Source: Cryptomeria japonica
Taxonomy: Eukaryota > Streptophyta > Pinopsida > Cupressales > Cupressaceae
DNA: 64,000 nt
Direction: 5' to 3'
NCBI RefSeq assembly: GCF_030272615.1
Contig: NC_081412.1
Span: 346,648,169-346,712,168, forward strand
Part shown: one piece after another, positions 1-10,583 of the stretch
Position numbering within the stretch: position 1 is the stretch's first letter
How the letters are laid out: each line of letters starts with the position of its first letter
Translations under genes and position numbers: made by a program
Notes under the pieces: generated by a model
Told to the model about the DNA's origin: nothing
The model's database searches: none
Seen by the model: only the letters and a program-made list of their open reading frames with translations

Positions 1-324
1 GGTAAATTTGGAGGAATCCATACAGAATTGGCAGTTGAGGAGATCTCATACGGTGACAGTTGGAGGCATTTGTACGGGCAAGCAAACGGTTGCTCCAACC
101 TTTTGGCGGAGGGAAGTGTACATCTGGCAGGAGAGTTGTTGCAAGTGGTCGATGAGACATGGGTAGCGAAAAGAGTAGGTGAAAACGGAGTTTCTCAAGC
201 AGTTCCTGAGATGATACCCGACATTGCTCCACCTGTCGACGGAAGTAAGGAAACTCCCGGTAGTCACGAGAGCTATGTTGATCAGATGGAGGAGATGCCA
301 CTATCAAGGGAAGAGGGGATGTAG
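1..324 (+). CDS. Partial ORF of unknown function, cut by the window edge
   Basis: The frame is open from the first base to a TAG at 322-324, about 107 codons, so the true start lies outside the window. The composition is acidic (for example DQMEEMPLSREEGM at the end) and no motif is recognisable. It lies upstream of the Gly-rich repeat ORF and of a polypurine tract and LTR at 7887-8263, so it may be the C-terminal part of a degraded retroelement polyprotein. That link is inference from position only. Confidence 0.3.
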   Translation, partial: GKFGGIHTELAVEEISYGDSWRHLYGQANGCSNLLAEGSVHLAGELLQVVDETWVAKRVGENGVSQAVPEMIPDIAPPVDGSKETPGSHESYVDQMEEMPLSREEGM

Positions 325-434
325 GATGTTCTAGAATGAGTCATTGTGGATGTAGTTGACGTAGAGGAATCGTTGCCATCCAGACAGCACCCAGGACACA
401 AGTCACCTTGACGCGGTTCAGCCCCACAAGAGGT

Positions 435-648
435 ATGGATGGGCAGGAAGAAACAATTGATTCATGGCTACTGAAGACATTGGGTGTTCGGATGGAGAAC
501 ATTCCAAAGCTACCAGCACCTGGCGGACATGGCGGAGTTGGTAGTCTTGGCAGACATGGCGGAGTTGGCAGTCTTGGCGGACATGGCGATCCTGGCAGAC
601 ATGGCAGAGTTGGCAGTCCCGGCGGACATGGTGGAGTTGGTGGTCTTG
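435..648 (+). pseudogene. Gly-rich repeat ORF, 5' part (split by element A)
   Basis: The frame opens at 360 and its first ATG is at 435. It runs into a 27-bp codon-periodic repeat that puts Gly at every third residue (pattern GGH-GGV-GSL), collagen-like in spacing. Element A interrupts it at 649. Removing the element and one copy of the 5-bp duplication joins base 648 to 7449 in the same frame, giving about 155 residues ending at 7702. I know no plant family for it. It may be an accessory or low-complexity segment of an older retroelement whose 3' LTR is at 7902. Confidence 0.45.
522..648 (+). repeat. 27-bp GC-rich minisatellite
   Basis: Units start at 522, 549, 576 (a 9-bp-shortened unit), 594 and 621. 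The core is GGCGGACATGGCGGAGTT followed by GGCAGTCTT. Each unit is 9 codons, so the frame is kept. Diverged units continue at 7449-7640 beyond the inserted element. Confidence 0.85.
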
Positions 649-1532
649 TGTTGGGATCCAAGAACACTAAGAGGGGGGGTGAATCAATGTTCTGCCGGTA
701 ACAAAAGATTTTATCCTTTTATACCATACACATAAACCGGTAAACAAATAAACATATAACATGAAGCAAATAAACCATCCACATAAATGAACACCATAAC
801 ACACAGGATTTGTACGTGAAAAACCTCAAAGAGGAAAAACCATAGTGGGATTTGTGACCCACAATATCAGTTCACTGGCCATATGAAAGGATATTACATA
901 TAATGGCGGTCTGCACATGCAGGAAGGCACACTGCCTAGAGCATACTGCTCATCACTAAAGAGTCTCACTGACTACAAGCTTCTACTGAATTAAAACAAT
1001 AAAATTGAACTCAAAAATGCATCTGCTATGCCAAATAGAGTTCCGGTTTTAGCTCTGCTCTGTACCGGTTCATAAACCCTGAACACTACTACCGGTATCT
1101 CTTCTCCTCAAAAAATGCTTTCCAAACTATCTACAGATCATTGCATGATATAACATTCGCATACAAATGATCTACATACATATACTTCGCATTATACAGT
1201 TCTGCTATATTCTCCTATGTCGCATCCTATATTTTATTTCATATTCAAAATGAGCTAGCAAACTGACCTATATACCCATTACAAACAATATGCCTTATAT
1301 CGGCTTACAATGTATTACAAAAGTTATTCAAAGTCGGCCTCGACAATAATTACAAGATGATTTACTAAATAAATCTTCCTTGATGTCGGCTTCCTTCAAG
1401 TACTAATGTCAGTGTCGATGCCGGTGTAATCCTGGATACTCCAATGCCGATGTCTGTCGGTATATGACTTCCATCTAATCTTGTTGCCATCAATGACAAC
1501 AAAATGAATCCGATGAGTGTCAATTGCCAACA
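649..1532 (-). repeat. 3' LTR of element A
   Basis: 884 bp. On the minus strand it begins TGTTGGCAATTGACACTCAT and ends CTTGGATCCCAACA. It matches 6560-7443 with scattered substitutions: I count about seven differences in the first 113 plus-strand bases. It also matches the LTRs at 26128, 32134 and 51518. Confidence 0.92.
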
Positions 1533-1544
1533 ATCTCCCCCTTT
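1533..1544 (-). promoter_or_regulatory. Polypurine tract of element A
   Basis: On the minus strand AAAGGGGGAGAT directly precedes the 3' LTR. It sits between the arms of an inverted repeat: ATGAGTGTTGCC on one side and GGCAATTGACACTCAT, the LTR start, on the other. The same arrangement is at 32103-32152 in copy B. A second run of the same kind lies about 165 bp upstream (near 1697-1712). Confidence 0.8.
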
Positions 1545-1778
1545 GGCATTGATGGCAACACTCATGTGAAAAATGGATTCCCTGCCGATTCAACTGAAAT
1601 ATGCTCCCCCTGAGCAATACACTCCTTCTGATATCCTGATATCCTTCCCATGTGATCCTGTCTGATTTTTCTAATATTTTTCACATATATACATACTCCC
1701 CCTTTGGCATCAATGCCAAAGAGCGGTGAAAAGAATTGAAAGAATTCAGAACAAAAGAATAAATGAATACTGTTAATT

Positions 1779-2237
1779 TCAATGGAGCTTGACCAACTTC
1801 AAAATTTCGAGGTAAGCCTTATTCAACAACTGAAGATATGTATCCCAGCCGGTTTTGAAAGTTTCAGAAATGGATGCTAGTCCACTTAGTAAGTGGGCAA
1901 GTGTTTCCTTCTCTTTGACATCTGTCGGTGTAGGTTTGGCAATCATGTCCATGCACTCTCTCTTATGAACACCCAATGAATCTAATCTAGGACTCACCAG
2001 TCCTCTAAGACTTCTTGCTCTCCTAATGACTTTATCTCTCTCCTTCTCAAAAGCAAAAATTTGGTTCTCCAAGGACAAAATTTGTCCATCAACAAATGTG
2101 GTCAGTGCGGTTAATCCATCAAAAGAGTTTGCAATGCTAGCTACTTTATCATGTAACTCCTTTAATCTGCTATCTACGTTTGTTGTAAGAATTCCTATGT
2201 TACAACAGACCCTGTAGATATTTGTACCTTGTTTCAA
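1779..2237 (-). pseudogene. Element A ORF2, C-terminal coiled-coil segment
   Basis: 152-residue frame with a long heptad-like stretch (for example QILSLENQIFAFEKERDKV), ending shortly before the polypurine tract. Copy B keeps a matching segment ending at 31869 (compare RARSLRGLVSPRLDSL here with RARQLRGLVSPWLNTL there). It is probably the C-terminus of ORF2, separated from 2436-3758 by a frame break. No family recognised. Confidence 0.5.
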
Positions 2238-2435
2238 ACAATTCTCAATAAGAATGAGTTTGGCCTCAATTTTCTTTTTCTCTGTTTCTATGATCTGGTC
2301 AAAGGCTACTCTTTTAGTTGTAGTGAATCTTTCTAAAGCCTGTCGGTCTGCAATCTGCCTCAGAGATTGAAAATTGTTAGAAATATGCTCTGTTAGAGTC
2401 TTGCGCTTGCCGAAAGGGCTTGCTCCATCTTCAAT

Positions 2436-3758
2436 CTAACAATCAAGCAACAATCTGTGCAATACTATAACTGATTGATCAATTATTCCCTTGTCTACAG
2501 TACCCTCCTTCAATAATTTCTGAGCCGCCATCATCATCAACTCAGTTGGACTCATCTCAATGATGGATTTCTTCTCAACTTGAGAAGTGTCAATTGCCAA
2601 AACCTTTGCCGGGGAATCAGTTTTAACTGCCGGTATAGACTCAGTTTCCTTTACCTTATCCTCTACAACCTCTTTTGCACCGGTGGCTTCGCCACTTGGT
2701 GCAATGTCAATTACTGCTGGTGGAGTATTATCCACAGTATTTACAGTATCTTGTATATTTCCTTGCTCAAAAATAGTTTCAGTCGGTATGGACTGTACAC
2801 TCTCCTTTACTGCCAGTTGTGTCTGTATGTCTATAGTTACTGTCGGTTTAGTCAAAATTGGAGTTGAACTACCCAAAATACCTTTCCCTTTTGATTTATT
2901 TGGAATGGTGGAAGATGTAGCCTTTGCAAATTCTTCTTGAGATGTAAGAAAATCTGGATTCTTCTGGAAGAATTTGGTCCAACCCTTACTGGTCTCATTT
3001 ATTACCTCATTTAATCTGCCCATCATAAAACTTATCTGTTGGGGTTTACTACTGAAAACTGTCCTATTTGCAACATCTATGCATCTTTTCATTTCCTCAT
3101 TGTTTACAGAACCACACATTTCCAAAAGTGCTACTTCCTTAATCTCCCTATCCCTCTTGACAGTGTCAAGTCTTCTAGCATCAAGTTTATTATACAAAGA
3201 TAGAGGTATTTCCTTCAAAATTTCTACTAAGGCTTTCTTACATATATCCATGTACAACAAAATTGCCTCTTCAATCTCATTTTGCTCATCATCCTCTAAA
3301 TCTTCATAATACTTAGATACATTTTTCAACATTCCATCCTTTGTAATTTCATCAATTAATTCAGCACAGGTCTTTTTAGTCTTACCGGTTTCAGTATCAT
3401 CACTCTTCTTCTTTTTGCTTGTGGTTGTCGGTGTAGATGTGACTAGTTTCCTCTTTTGTATAGGCTTCCTTGCTGGAGGTGGCAGTGCAGTAGGTTTAGT
3501 TGCCTTTCTGACAAGTCTCCTCCTAGGCTCTGCCTTCTTCTGCTCTACCGGTGGTTGATCCACTTTCTTCCTTTGTACCCTTCTGAAAGCTAGAGGTTCA
3601 TTGTCCTCAGGGTCAAAATCAGAAGTGATGGTATAAATGTAAGCTTCAGGCTTCTTCACCTCTGCAGTACTAGCCACTGCCAGTTCTGCTGCCGATTTGG
3701 ATCCAGAACCCAGTTGAGTGTCTATCTTATGAATTACATCCTGTACATATGCAGACAT
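2436..3758 (-). pseudogene. Element A ORF2, middle segment (unknown protein)
   Basis: 440-codon open frame. It starts with a Lys/Pro/Thr-rich linker (PTTTSKKKKSDD is typical), then a helical, charged domain (ELIDEITKDGMLKNVSKYYE through MMGRLNEVINETSKGWTKFF), then a low-complexity tail. Copy B has the same order in one continuous frame with the segment before it (29663-30502), so the ATG at 3758 is probably not a real start and 3758 is a frameshift point. No enzymatic motif is visible. A role in packaging or scaffolding would be a guess. Confidence 0.6.
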
Positions 3759-3763
3759 CTTTT

Positions 3764-4993
3764 CTATTTTCTCTCTCTTCTCTTCCTGTTGAAGCCAGTT
3801 TTGACTTCAAGGGCCTTCTCTTCTGCTGTACCAAAATGCTCTGTTTTGTCATCCAATGGAGCTTCTAGCAGCATTTTTGCATAGAGTTCAAGAATGCTAT
3901 CATCCACTTCATATCCAAGCTCAGTAACCCAAATTGTCCTAGGTTCAACTGCCTCCATAAGGGTTTCATCGATTTTCACCATAAAACAGATATCAGTGGA
4001 GTACTTCTCCACAATTTTCTTTGATATTCTCTCCCTCTGCCTCATGTTTTCTTGGAATGTTTTGAAATACCCCCAAAGTTTCTCATCTCGATCGGTACCA
4101 AGACAAAGTTTCTCATCTCTGTCAATACCAAGACCGGTGATTGCTTCCTTGATCCGCATACCTACCGGTATGTCATGAGCCCAACGCTTCTTGCCAAGAC
4201 CAGGTAGCTCATTCAGGAAGTAAAGCATTAAACAAACAATCAAATTTTTGTATCTGAAAGTTCCTTTCTTAACTCCCTTGATCTTCCCAAGGTTCAAAAT
4301 CAATTCACTCTTCATCCATTCACATAAATCATATTTTGCATTATTCCTTAGCATCTGATATGCAGCATGAATGCATGAACTAGCAACAGAATTTAATCGG
4401 TTGGATTGAGTTACCTTATAACCTATTATCATGCCTACAAATTTCACGTCAGTGTCGGTGATTGTGCTGATCCTCATTGATCTGTTATCAGGAGTTGCAT
4501 TGGTGAGTTTCTCGACCTCAGTGTTGGAAATTTTCTTGTCGGGTTCTTGTCCGACTTTGGGTAAGCCGGTGACTGCTTGAATAGCCTCCTTCGTGATCAT
4601 GTAAGGCTGATCCAGCCAAATAAACTCATTGTGAACCCTGCTCAGAACGTATCTGATAACTTCATCCCTGAATTCCGATATGTACAGAATATCGATTAAC
4701 CCTAAATCCTCAATTGCTTTGTATTCCGGTTTGATGGTTCCGGAGTCTCCTAGTATCATGGATTGATACATGCTTTTGATGTCCTTTGTGCCTAGATCCT
4801 CCAGGGTGCAGTGAATGTATGCCCTCACGTCTTCAACATACATCACGCTGTTAGGAACCCTAGAAAATGCTCCTGCAGAGTCTTCCTTCTTAGCAATTTC
4901 GAGAACCTCCTTGAATACGGGCCTTAACCTATCCTTGACTTCGAAAATGGTGGGATTTGCAATGAAAGTAGGAGCTGAAGATCCAGATGCCAT
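3764..4993 (-). pseudogene. Element A ORF2, N-terminal segment (unknown protein)
   Basis: I take the ATG at 4993 (MASGSS...), because copy B starts at the homologous MASGST; the open frame extends to 5056. The 410-residue segment holds conserved blocks shared with copy B: VEDVRAYI.CTLEDLG, NRSMRISTI, YKVTQSN.LNSV, YDLC.WM and KKGTFRYKNLIVCLMLYFLN. A TAG at 3764-3766 and a frame change end it; copy B reads through the equivalent place. The segment around ITKEAIQAVTGLPKVGQ faintly recalls plant retroelement 'putative transposon protein' domains, but I cannot claim membership. Confidence 0.65.
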
Positions 4994-5489
4994 TTTCGAA
5001 GAATACTTGAAAGTGAACGCCGGTGGAAGATTTAATTTTGCTCGAAATCCTTTCACAATGCCTCTGCTTGCTCTTAATTCGCCTGAAAATTCGCCTTTTC
5101 TTTGCTCTGAATGCTTGAATGCTCAGTGAGTGAAAATGAATTCACTTACCCCTTTTATCAACGAATAAAACCCTAATCTTTCTCTGTAATAAATGCTTCG
5201 CGAACAACCCTGCCGAGTGTCGATTTCACAGTCTTGTGTCGGGTGAACCTTTATTTATGATGAACACAACTCTCCAAATCTCTTCCAAATCTCCTTAGAT
5301 CTCCTTTGGGGTAATATGCAGGGTTTTGCAATGACTTTGCCAACACCTAAGGCTTATGCCTCAGTTACCATTGGAATTTCCTGTCGATGGAGGAATACCA
5401 TGTTCTACCGATGGAGTTACCGGTGTAGATCCATCTCCACTTGGTTCTTTAGATTTTCTAACCCATCTCTTGGTGTGATCTTGTTGTAT

Positions 5490-6461
5490 TTAATCTACCT
5501 TTTGCTTTCCTTTCTCATTATCTTTATCAGTCTTGCTTCTGCAGTATTTAGCAATATGACCTATTTTGTTGCATGCATAACATGTAACATTGTTCTTCTG
5601 AATTGCTTTGACAAATCCAATGTCATTCCTTGACCTACAGTGATTAGCAAAATGTCCAAAATTTCCACATGCATGACATTTAACATTCATTCTGCAATCT
5701 TCTGATCTATTACCATATTTCTTGCAATTTGTGCATTGACCGAGAACAGAATTGTAGTTTTGATTTGCTTTATTTCTACATTGTTTAGCCATATGCCCAA
5801 ATTTATTGCAAACAAAACATCTACCATTGAATTTATAAGCATTAGATTGCCTTACCGGTTTCCTCTATTCTGATGAGTTCTGCATATCGGTTGTCTGATC
5901 TTCATTTGCAATACAAGAGCTTTCACCTTGTACAAATCCAAGTCCTCTATTATCATCAATCTGCCTTTGTCTTTTCAATAAGTCATCCAACTGTGCAGCA
6001 CTAATCCTAAATTTTTCTTTATACTCACTTGCAGTAGTTAGATCATCTCTCAGAGTAGTTATTTGTCTTTCAAGTTCTTGTTCATTGTTCTGGGAGTGTG
6101 CCAAATCAGTTCTCAACAGATTATTCTCATGAGTCAATCTGCCACATTCATCAAATTTATTCTTCAGAGATATAACAAGATTATCTTCCTTCTTCTTTCT
6201 ATCCTCAATATCTTTCGATAACCTCATAGTCAGATCTTGCATTTCATTCTTCATGAGCATGTTTGTTTGACTTAGTTTCTGACATTGTTCCTTAAGTACA
6301 TTTTTCTCCTCATCATCCGGGTTTTGCAAAAGTTCTTTTCTCTTGGCTTGAGCTGATGATAACCTTTCTTGCAGGATAAGAATGAACTCATTAGCAGAAT
6401 TCAATTCATCTTGCAATTTCAAGTTTTTTATCCTTTCAGCATCATAATCCTCAAGAGCCAT
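5490..6461 (-). pseudogene. Element A ORF1: coiled-coil protein with four CCHC zinc knuckles
   Basis: Two frames make this up: 6461-5865, a long Glu/Lys/Leu coiled coil (LKDIEDRKKKEDNLVISLKN is typical of the register), and 5792-5490, with knuckles CTNCKKYGNRSEDC, CHACGNFGHFANHC and CYACNKIGHIAKYC. A first knuckle (CFVCNKFGHMAKQC) spans the frame break near 5780-5825. The second knuckle has lost its His (Asn here), which copy B keeps. Upstream, a TAG at about 6462 replaces a Glu codon present in copy D, so translation from the family start near 6495 is cut. CCHC knuckles bind nucleic acid, so this protein is the likely nucleocapsid-like Gag substitute. It lacks the standard Ty3 Gag domain. 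Confidence 0.75.
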
Positions 6462-6545
6462 CTAAAGTTGCTTCTCCATAGGCATGTTCAAAGATTCTGG
6501 TTTCAGGATCTTCCTCAAGCTGTTAAACTTCTTCCGAGGTACCAG

Positions 6546-6557
6546 GCTCTGATACCA
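6546..6557 (-). promoter_or_regulatory. Primer binding site of element A
   Basis: On the minus strand TGGTATCAGAGC lies two bases after the 5' LTR. This is the well-known match to the 3' end of plant initiator-Met tRNA. Copies B (27033) and D (52453) carry the same site. Confidence 0.9.
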
Positions 6558-6559
6558 AT

Positions 6560-7443
6560 TGTGGGGATCCAAGAACACTGAGAGGGGGGGTGAACCAATG
6601 TTCTACCGGTAACACAAGATTTTATCCTTTTATACCATACACATATAAACCAGTAAACAAATAAACATATAACATGAAGCAAATAAACCATCCACATAAA
6701 TGAACACCATAACACACAGGATTTGTACATGGAAAACCTCAAAGAGGAAAAACCACGGTGGGATTTGTGACCCACAATATCAGTTCACTGGCCATATGAA
6801 AGGATATTACATATAATGGGGGCCTGCACATGCAGGAAGGCACATTGCCTAGAGCATACTACTCATCACTAAAGAGTCTCACTGACTACAAGCTTCTGCT
6901 GAATTAAAACAATAAAATTGAACTCAAAAATGCATCTACTGTGCCAAATAGAGTTCTGGTTCTAGCTCTGCTCTGTACCGGTTCATAAACCCTGAACTTC
7001 TACCGATATCTCTTCTCCTCCAAAAATGCTTTCCAAACTATCTACAAATCATTGCATGATATAACATTCACATGCAAATGATCTACATACATATACTTCA
7101 CATTATACAGTTCTGCTATATTCTCCTATGTCGCATCTTATATCTTATTTCATATTCAAAATGACCTAGCAAATTGACCTAGATACCCATTACAAACAAT
7201 ATGCCTTATGTCGGCTTACAATGTATTACAAAAGTTATTCAATGTCGGCCTCGACAATAATTACAAAATGATTTACTAAATAAATCTTCCTTGATGTCGA
7301 CTTCCTTCAAGTATTGATGTCGGTATCGGTGCTGGTGTAATCCTGGATACTCCAATGCCGGTGTCTGCCGGTATATGACTTCCATCTAATCTTGTTGCCA
7401 TCAATGACAACAAAATGAATCCAATGAGTGTCAATTGCCAACA
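6560..7443 (-). repeat. 5' LTR of element A
   Basis: 884 bp. Same termini as the 3' LTR except that the base pairing with the last CCAACA carries one substitution (TGTGGGG on the plus strand). A GC-tract (GAGAGGGGGGG on plus) lies 20 bp inside the LTR end, as in all family members. Confidence 0.92.
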
Positions 7444-7702
7444 TCCTGGACATGGCAGAGTGGACCTGCCATCTGGCAGTCGTAGCAGAGTTGGCAGTCC
7501 TAGACATGGCAAAGTGGACCTACCATCTGGCAGTCGTGGTGGAGTTGGCGGAATGGAACTGCCATCTGGTGGTCCTGGCGGAGTTGGCGGAATGGAACTA
7601 TTTGGCGGTCCTGGCGGAGTTGAACTTTCGTCTAGTGATGCGGAGCCCTATGGCGGGATGGAAATTACATCTGGCAGACAAAACTCAGGAAGGGCATTGT
7701 AG
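7444..7702 (+). pseudogene. Gly-rich repeat ORF, 3' part
   Basis: Continues the ORF at 435-648 in the same frame after the 5-bp duplication (7444-7448). It carries diverged repeat units (HGRVDLPSGSR, GGVGGMELPSGG) and ends with a TAG at 7700-7702. Just downstream, 7715-7765 is a GC-rich stretch with two short hairpins (GGGGCACTGCCCC and GGGGGCGTTGCCCCC) of a kind often seen near plant retroelement ends. Confidence 0.45.
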
Positions 7703-7886
7703 GTACATCACGAGCAAGGGGCACTGCCCCTTGACCCCATTGGGGGCGTTGCCCCCAAACCCCCTTTTGACTTGACAGGTACACTACATGTTGGGGTTGT
7801 CCAATACAAGTCTTGGCCTACACTCTTGTCATTAGTCTTTCCAGATATTACTTGATGTTTACTTGTCATCTGGAAGACAAATTTTT

Positions 7887-7901
7887 CTTTTGGGGGGATA
7901 A
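7887..7901 (+). promoter_or_regulatory. Polypurine tract before the 362-bp LTR
   Basis: CTTTTGGGGGGATAA runs directly into TGTAGTTGG. The G-run next to a TG start is the usual 3' LTR boundary of a plus-strand element whose body would be 1-648 and 7444-7886. Confidence 0.65.
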
Positions 7902-8263
7902 TGTAGTTGGCATAAAACGCATATTGTTATGTTTGATAATATTTGTTATCTATCGAACTATTAATTATTTTTATTGAGTTGTCACTCTCGGGTAGTTAGG
8001 TGTCAGTTGGTTGACGGTTGTGTACCTCTTGGCAACCATCGAGTTCTTTAAATATATTGTGTACCACCAAGGAAGGTAGTACGGTATAGTCGGATCTATT
8101 GTAATCCTTGGCCAACCATCTCTGGTCTTCTTCTCTATAATAATTGCATGTGCGAATAAAGATATATTTTACTGCCATGTCTGGTATGCATTGTCATGTA
8201 TATTATTATTTTCTATATTTAATTTTCCAGTTGTAGTCGTAAACACAAGTTCAAACTTTCTCA
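7902..8263 (+). repeat. 362-bp LTR (PPT on the left, PBS-like site on the right)
   Basis: Starts TGTAGTTGGCATAA and ends CTTTCTCA. It contains a TATA-like stretch (TTAAATATATTG near 8048) and AATAAA near 8155. TTGGTTATTAGAGCTTGG follows at 8267, resembling the TTGGTATCAGAGCTT primer site with changes. A single LTR with both signals could be the join of two head-to-tail copies. The right boundary is set from the PBS-like site only. Confidence 0.55.
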
Positions 8264-8280
8264 AACTTGGTTATTAGAGC

Positions 8281-10583
8281 TTGGCTAGGGAACATCGATT
8301 TAAGTTATTAAGGGATAGTTCAGATTCCATCTTAAGTCTATTAGGAAAGCTTCTAGTGTCAGCTTTGGAAAGGTGAGTTATATTATTAATCATAGGATTT
8401 ATCTTTGTCCTAAAAATGAAAAAAGTTTTTGAGGGAGTAAAACGCAAGGGTGGAGGGAAGGTGAACACAGGTTGTAGATTGATCTTTTGATCAAACGGTC
8501 AACAGGGTTGGGTTAAAACATTAGAACTTGTGCACCAAGAACTATCAAATGTTAGGGAGATTTGATCGTCAAAAAGCTTTGTGTTGGAAAGAAGAAAAGA
8601 CACTTGCCATGCTGAAAGTTTTGTATTCACGGATGAATAATGGCCCTTGATCAAATTTAATTCAGTCATTGGAGCCATTGTTTTTTGACATTTTAGGATG
8701 CTTGAACTTAAGTGGCACATTTGTCATTAGATTTTAACTACATGAAGATTGGCAGTCAGCATAGCTCTTAATGTATAAAGAATTAATATTCAATGGTATA
8801 GAATGGTGATGAAGAGTTATCCTTGGTATGATTAAATCGTCAAAGCAAGATTGAATCCTAGTTGCCTATTTTTAGAAAGATCAGATAATCAGAGCTACTG
8901 CTTTAAAGTTAAACCTTTGGAGTTTTGTGTTAGTGAGAAAGTGCCAGCTACTACTGATTTTTCTAATCAACGCATGTGATTAGATTGTGGTTCTAGAATT
9001 TGCAAAAAACACCATTTTTAAGAAAATTTTCAAATGCTTATTTAAAAAATCACAAGCATTGCCTCTCAGTCCCACAAGAGACATTCTCCCTTGACCATAG
9101 TTCAAAAAAATAGGCAAGTACTCCCCTACCCTAAAAATATTCATGAATTGAAAGTCAAGGCAAGTATCTCGCCTAGAAACTCACAAATGAATTGAGGCAA
9201 GTTGCAAACTTTAACTTGCCATAAATACTCAACATATTTGAGCCTGCAATTCATCATTTGCATCTGCAACGTGGGACACACCAGGAATGCACATTTTTTC
9301 TTTTTACGGTGCGTCCACCCTCACTTCTCACACATATGGCAATTTATCACCTTTAAGCCCTTCTTGTGGCAATTTTAGGCAATTCTGGAAGCAAGATTTC
9401 AGCAATTTTCAAAGATCTTTTAGGTATTTACAAGAATTTGATCATCAATGAAGAATTAAGTGGATCGCCAACATTTGCCACTTTAATTCATCATGCACAC
9501 ACTCTTGGGGATTGACAGCTCTGTCCAAGTCATTCCACATATACCTAGTACCATTGCCTTTGTGCCTAGTTGCAGGTTAGTCTCTATAGACAATATTACA
9601 ATATAATCACAGACAATCCATTAGGTAAACATCAAAAACAATTCCAATCATCTCAATTTAACTTAGGGAAGCAAATAAGTGAGTGACATCTCCTATAATT
9701 ACACTACCAAACAAAGTGTGTGGGTTTATTATTCCTTCTAACCACCCTCACTATGGATGTCCAATTCCATGGGGGTAATGTGGACAAGGTGCAAGTGAAC
9801 TCTAATGTTGTTGAAGACTCTACAAATGCTCTAATAAACAATAGATTGAAAGCCTTCATTATGCACGTTTATGAGCACCAACCTAACTCTTAACTCAATA
9901 TAGACTCTATGCTAATGTTATAAAACTAAACACACGCAAACTATTATGGTCACAAGAACAAATCAAGATAATAAAAAATGAATGCAATATCAAGATTTAC
10001 TTTCTCACACAATAGGGCCAAGGTAAGTTAAATCTAGGAAAAAATGGTCTTCTAACCTACCCACCCAGCCTCCACTCAGAAGGCCACCTTAGCACCCACC
10101 ACAATACTAGACCTCCAATCTCCAAAGTGGTTGTGGCCTCCACCTATTCAACTAAGGCCTCATAGCTATAAGTCAATTTTGCATTTTCCCCTATGCTACA
10201 TAGGATCTCACGGTACTGATTTTTGGAATCCTCGTTTCTAGCTTGTATTCCTACATATTTCACAATATTAAATGATAGATCATAGGGTTCCCCTATGCCA
10301 CACATTGCTCTAGGATACTAGTTATACAGCTTCAAAATATCATACATAGAATGTCACCAAACATCATAAAAATTCATCAAAGGCAATAAGGTTTTTAAAA
10401 TTAAGTGCTTAACTCTTTGGTTGGTTGACATGCAAAAAGACAAGATTTAAACTCAATGGAACTTAACAAGCTAATCAACATTAGCTTCTCTAACAGCTTC
10501 CTTCTTGCACCTTCTTCCACGCTTCCCTTATTTTGCTTGCTCTACACTTCCTCTTCAACGAGATTTACTACAATCACCACGCT
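8281..10583. other. No recognisable feature
   Basis: About 2.3 kb of AT-rich sequence with no ORF of note, no LTR ends I could pair and no RNA gene. The first few hundred bases may be the leader of whatever element began with the PBS-like site at 8267. Confidence 0.4.

Larger units (their letters stand above)
649..7443 (-). mobile_element. Element A: complete non-autonomous LTR retrotransposon (two unknown ORFs, no pol)
   Basis: Read on the minus strand, this is 5' LTR (6560-7443), primer site (6546-6557), ORF1 (coiled coil plus CCHC), ORF2 (large unknown), polypurine tract (1533-1544) and 3' LTR (649-1532). Both LTRs are 884 bp with TG...CA ends. Flanks read TCTTG (644-648) and TCCTG (7444-7448), a 5-bp target duplication with one transition. 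I see no protease, reverse transcriptase, RNase H or integrase, so it must have used proteins from another element. Copies B and D in this window share the same plan, so the gene set belongs to the family and is not one accident. Confidence 0.9.

Noticed and set aside
28-267. Minus-strand ORF at 46-267
   Set aside because: Antisense to the open plus-strand frame 1-324, with no recognisable motif.
341-667. Minus-strand Pro/Cys-rich ORF
   Set aside because: Antisense of the 27-bp Gly repeat; ends inside the LTR of element A.
2580-3309. Plus-strand ORFs of 95-117 codons
   Set aside because: Antisense to ORF2 of element A, whose minus-strand frame is conserved in copy B.
7715-7765. GC-rich hairpins as a terminator or riboswitch
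   Set aside because: This is eukaryotic DNA. The GGGGC...GCCCC hairpins are of a kind common at plant retroelement ends, and no RNA family fold was recognised.
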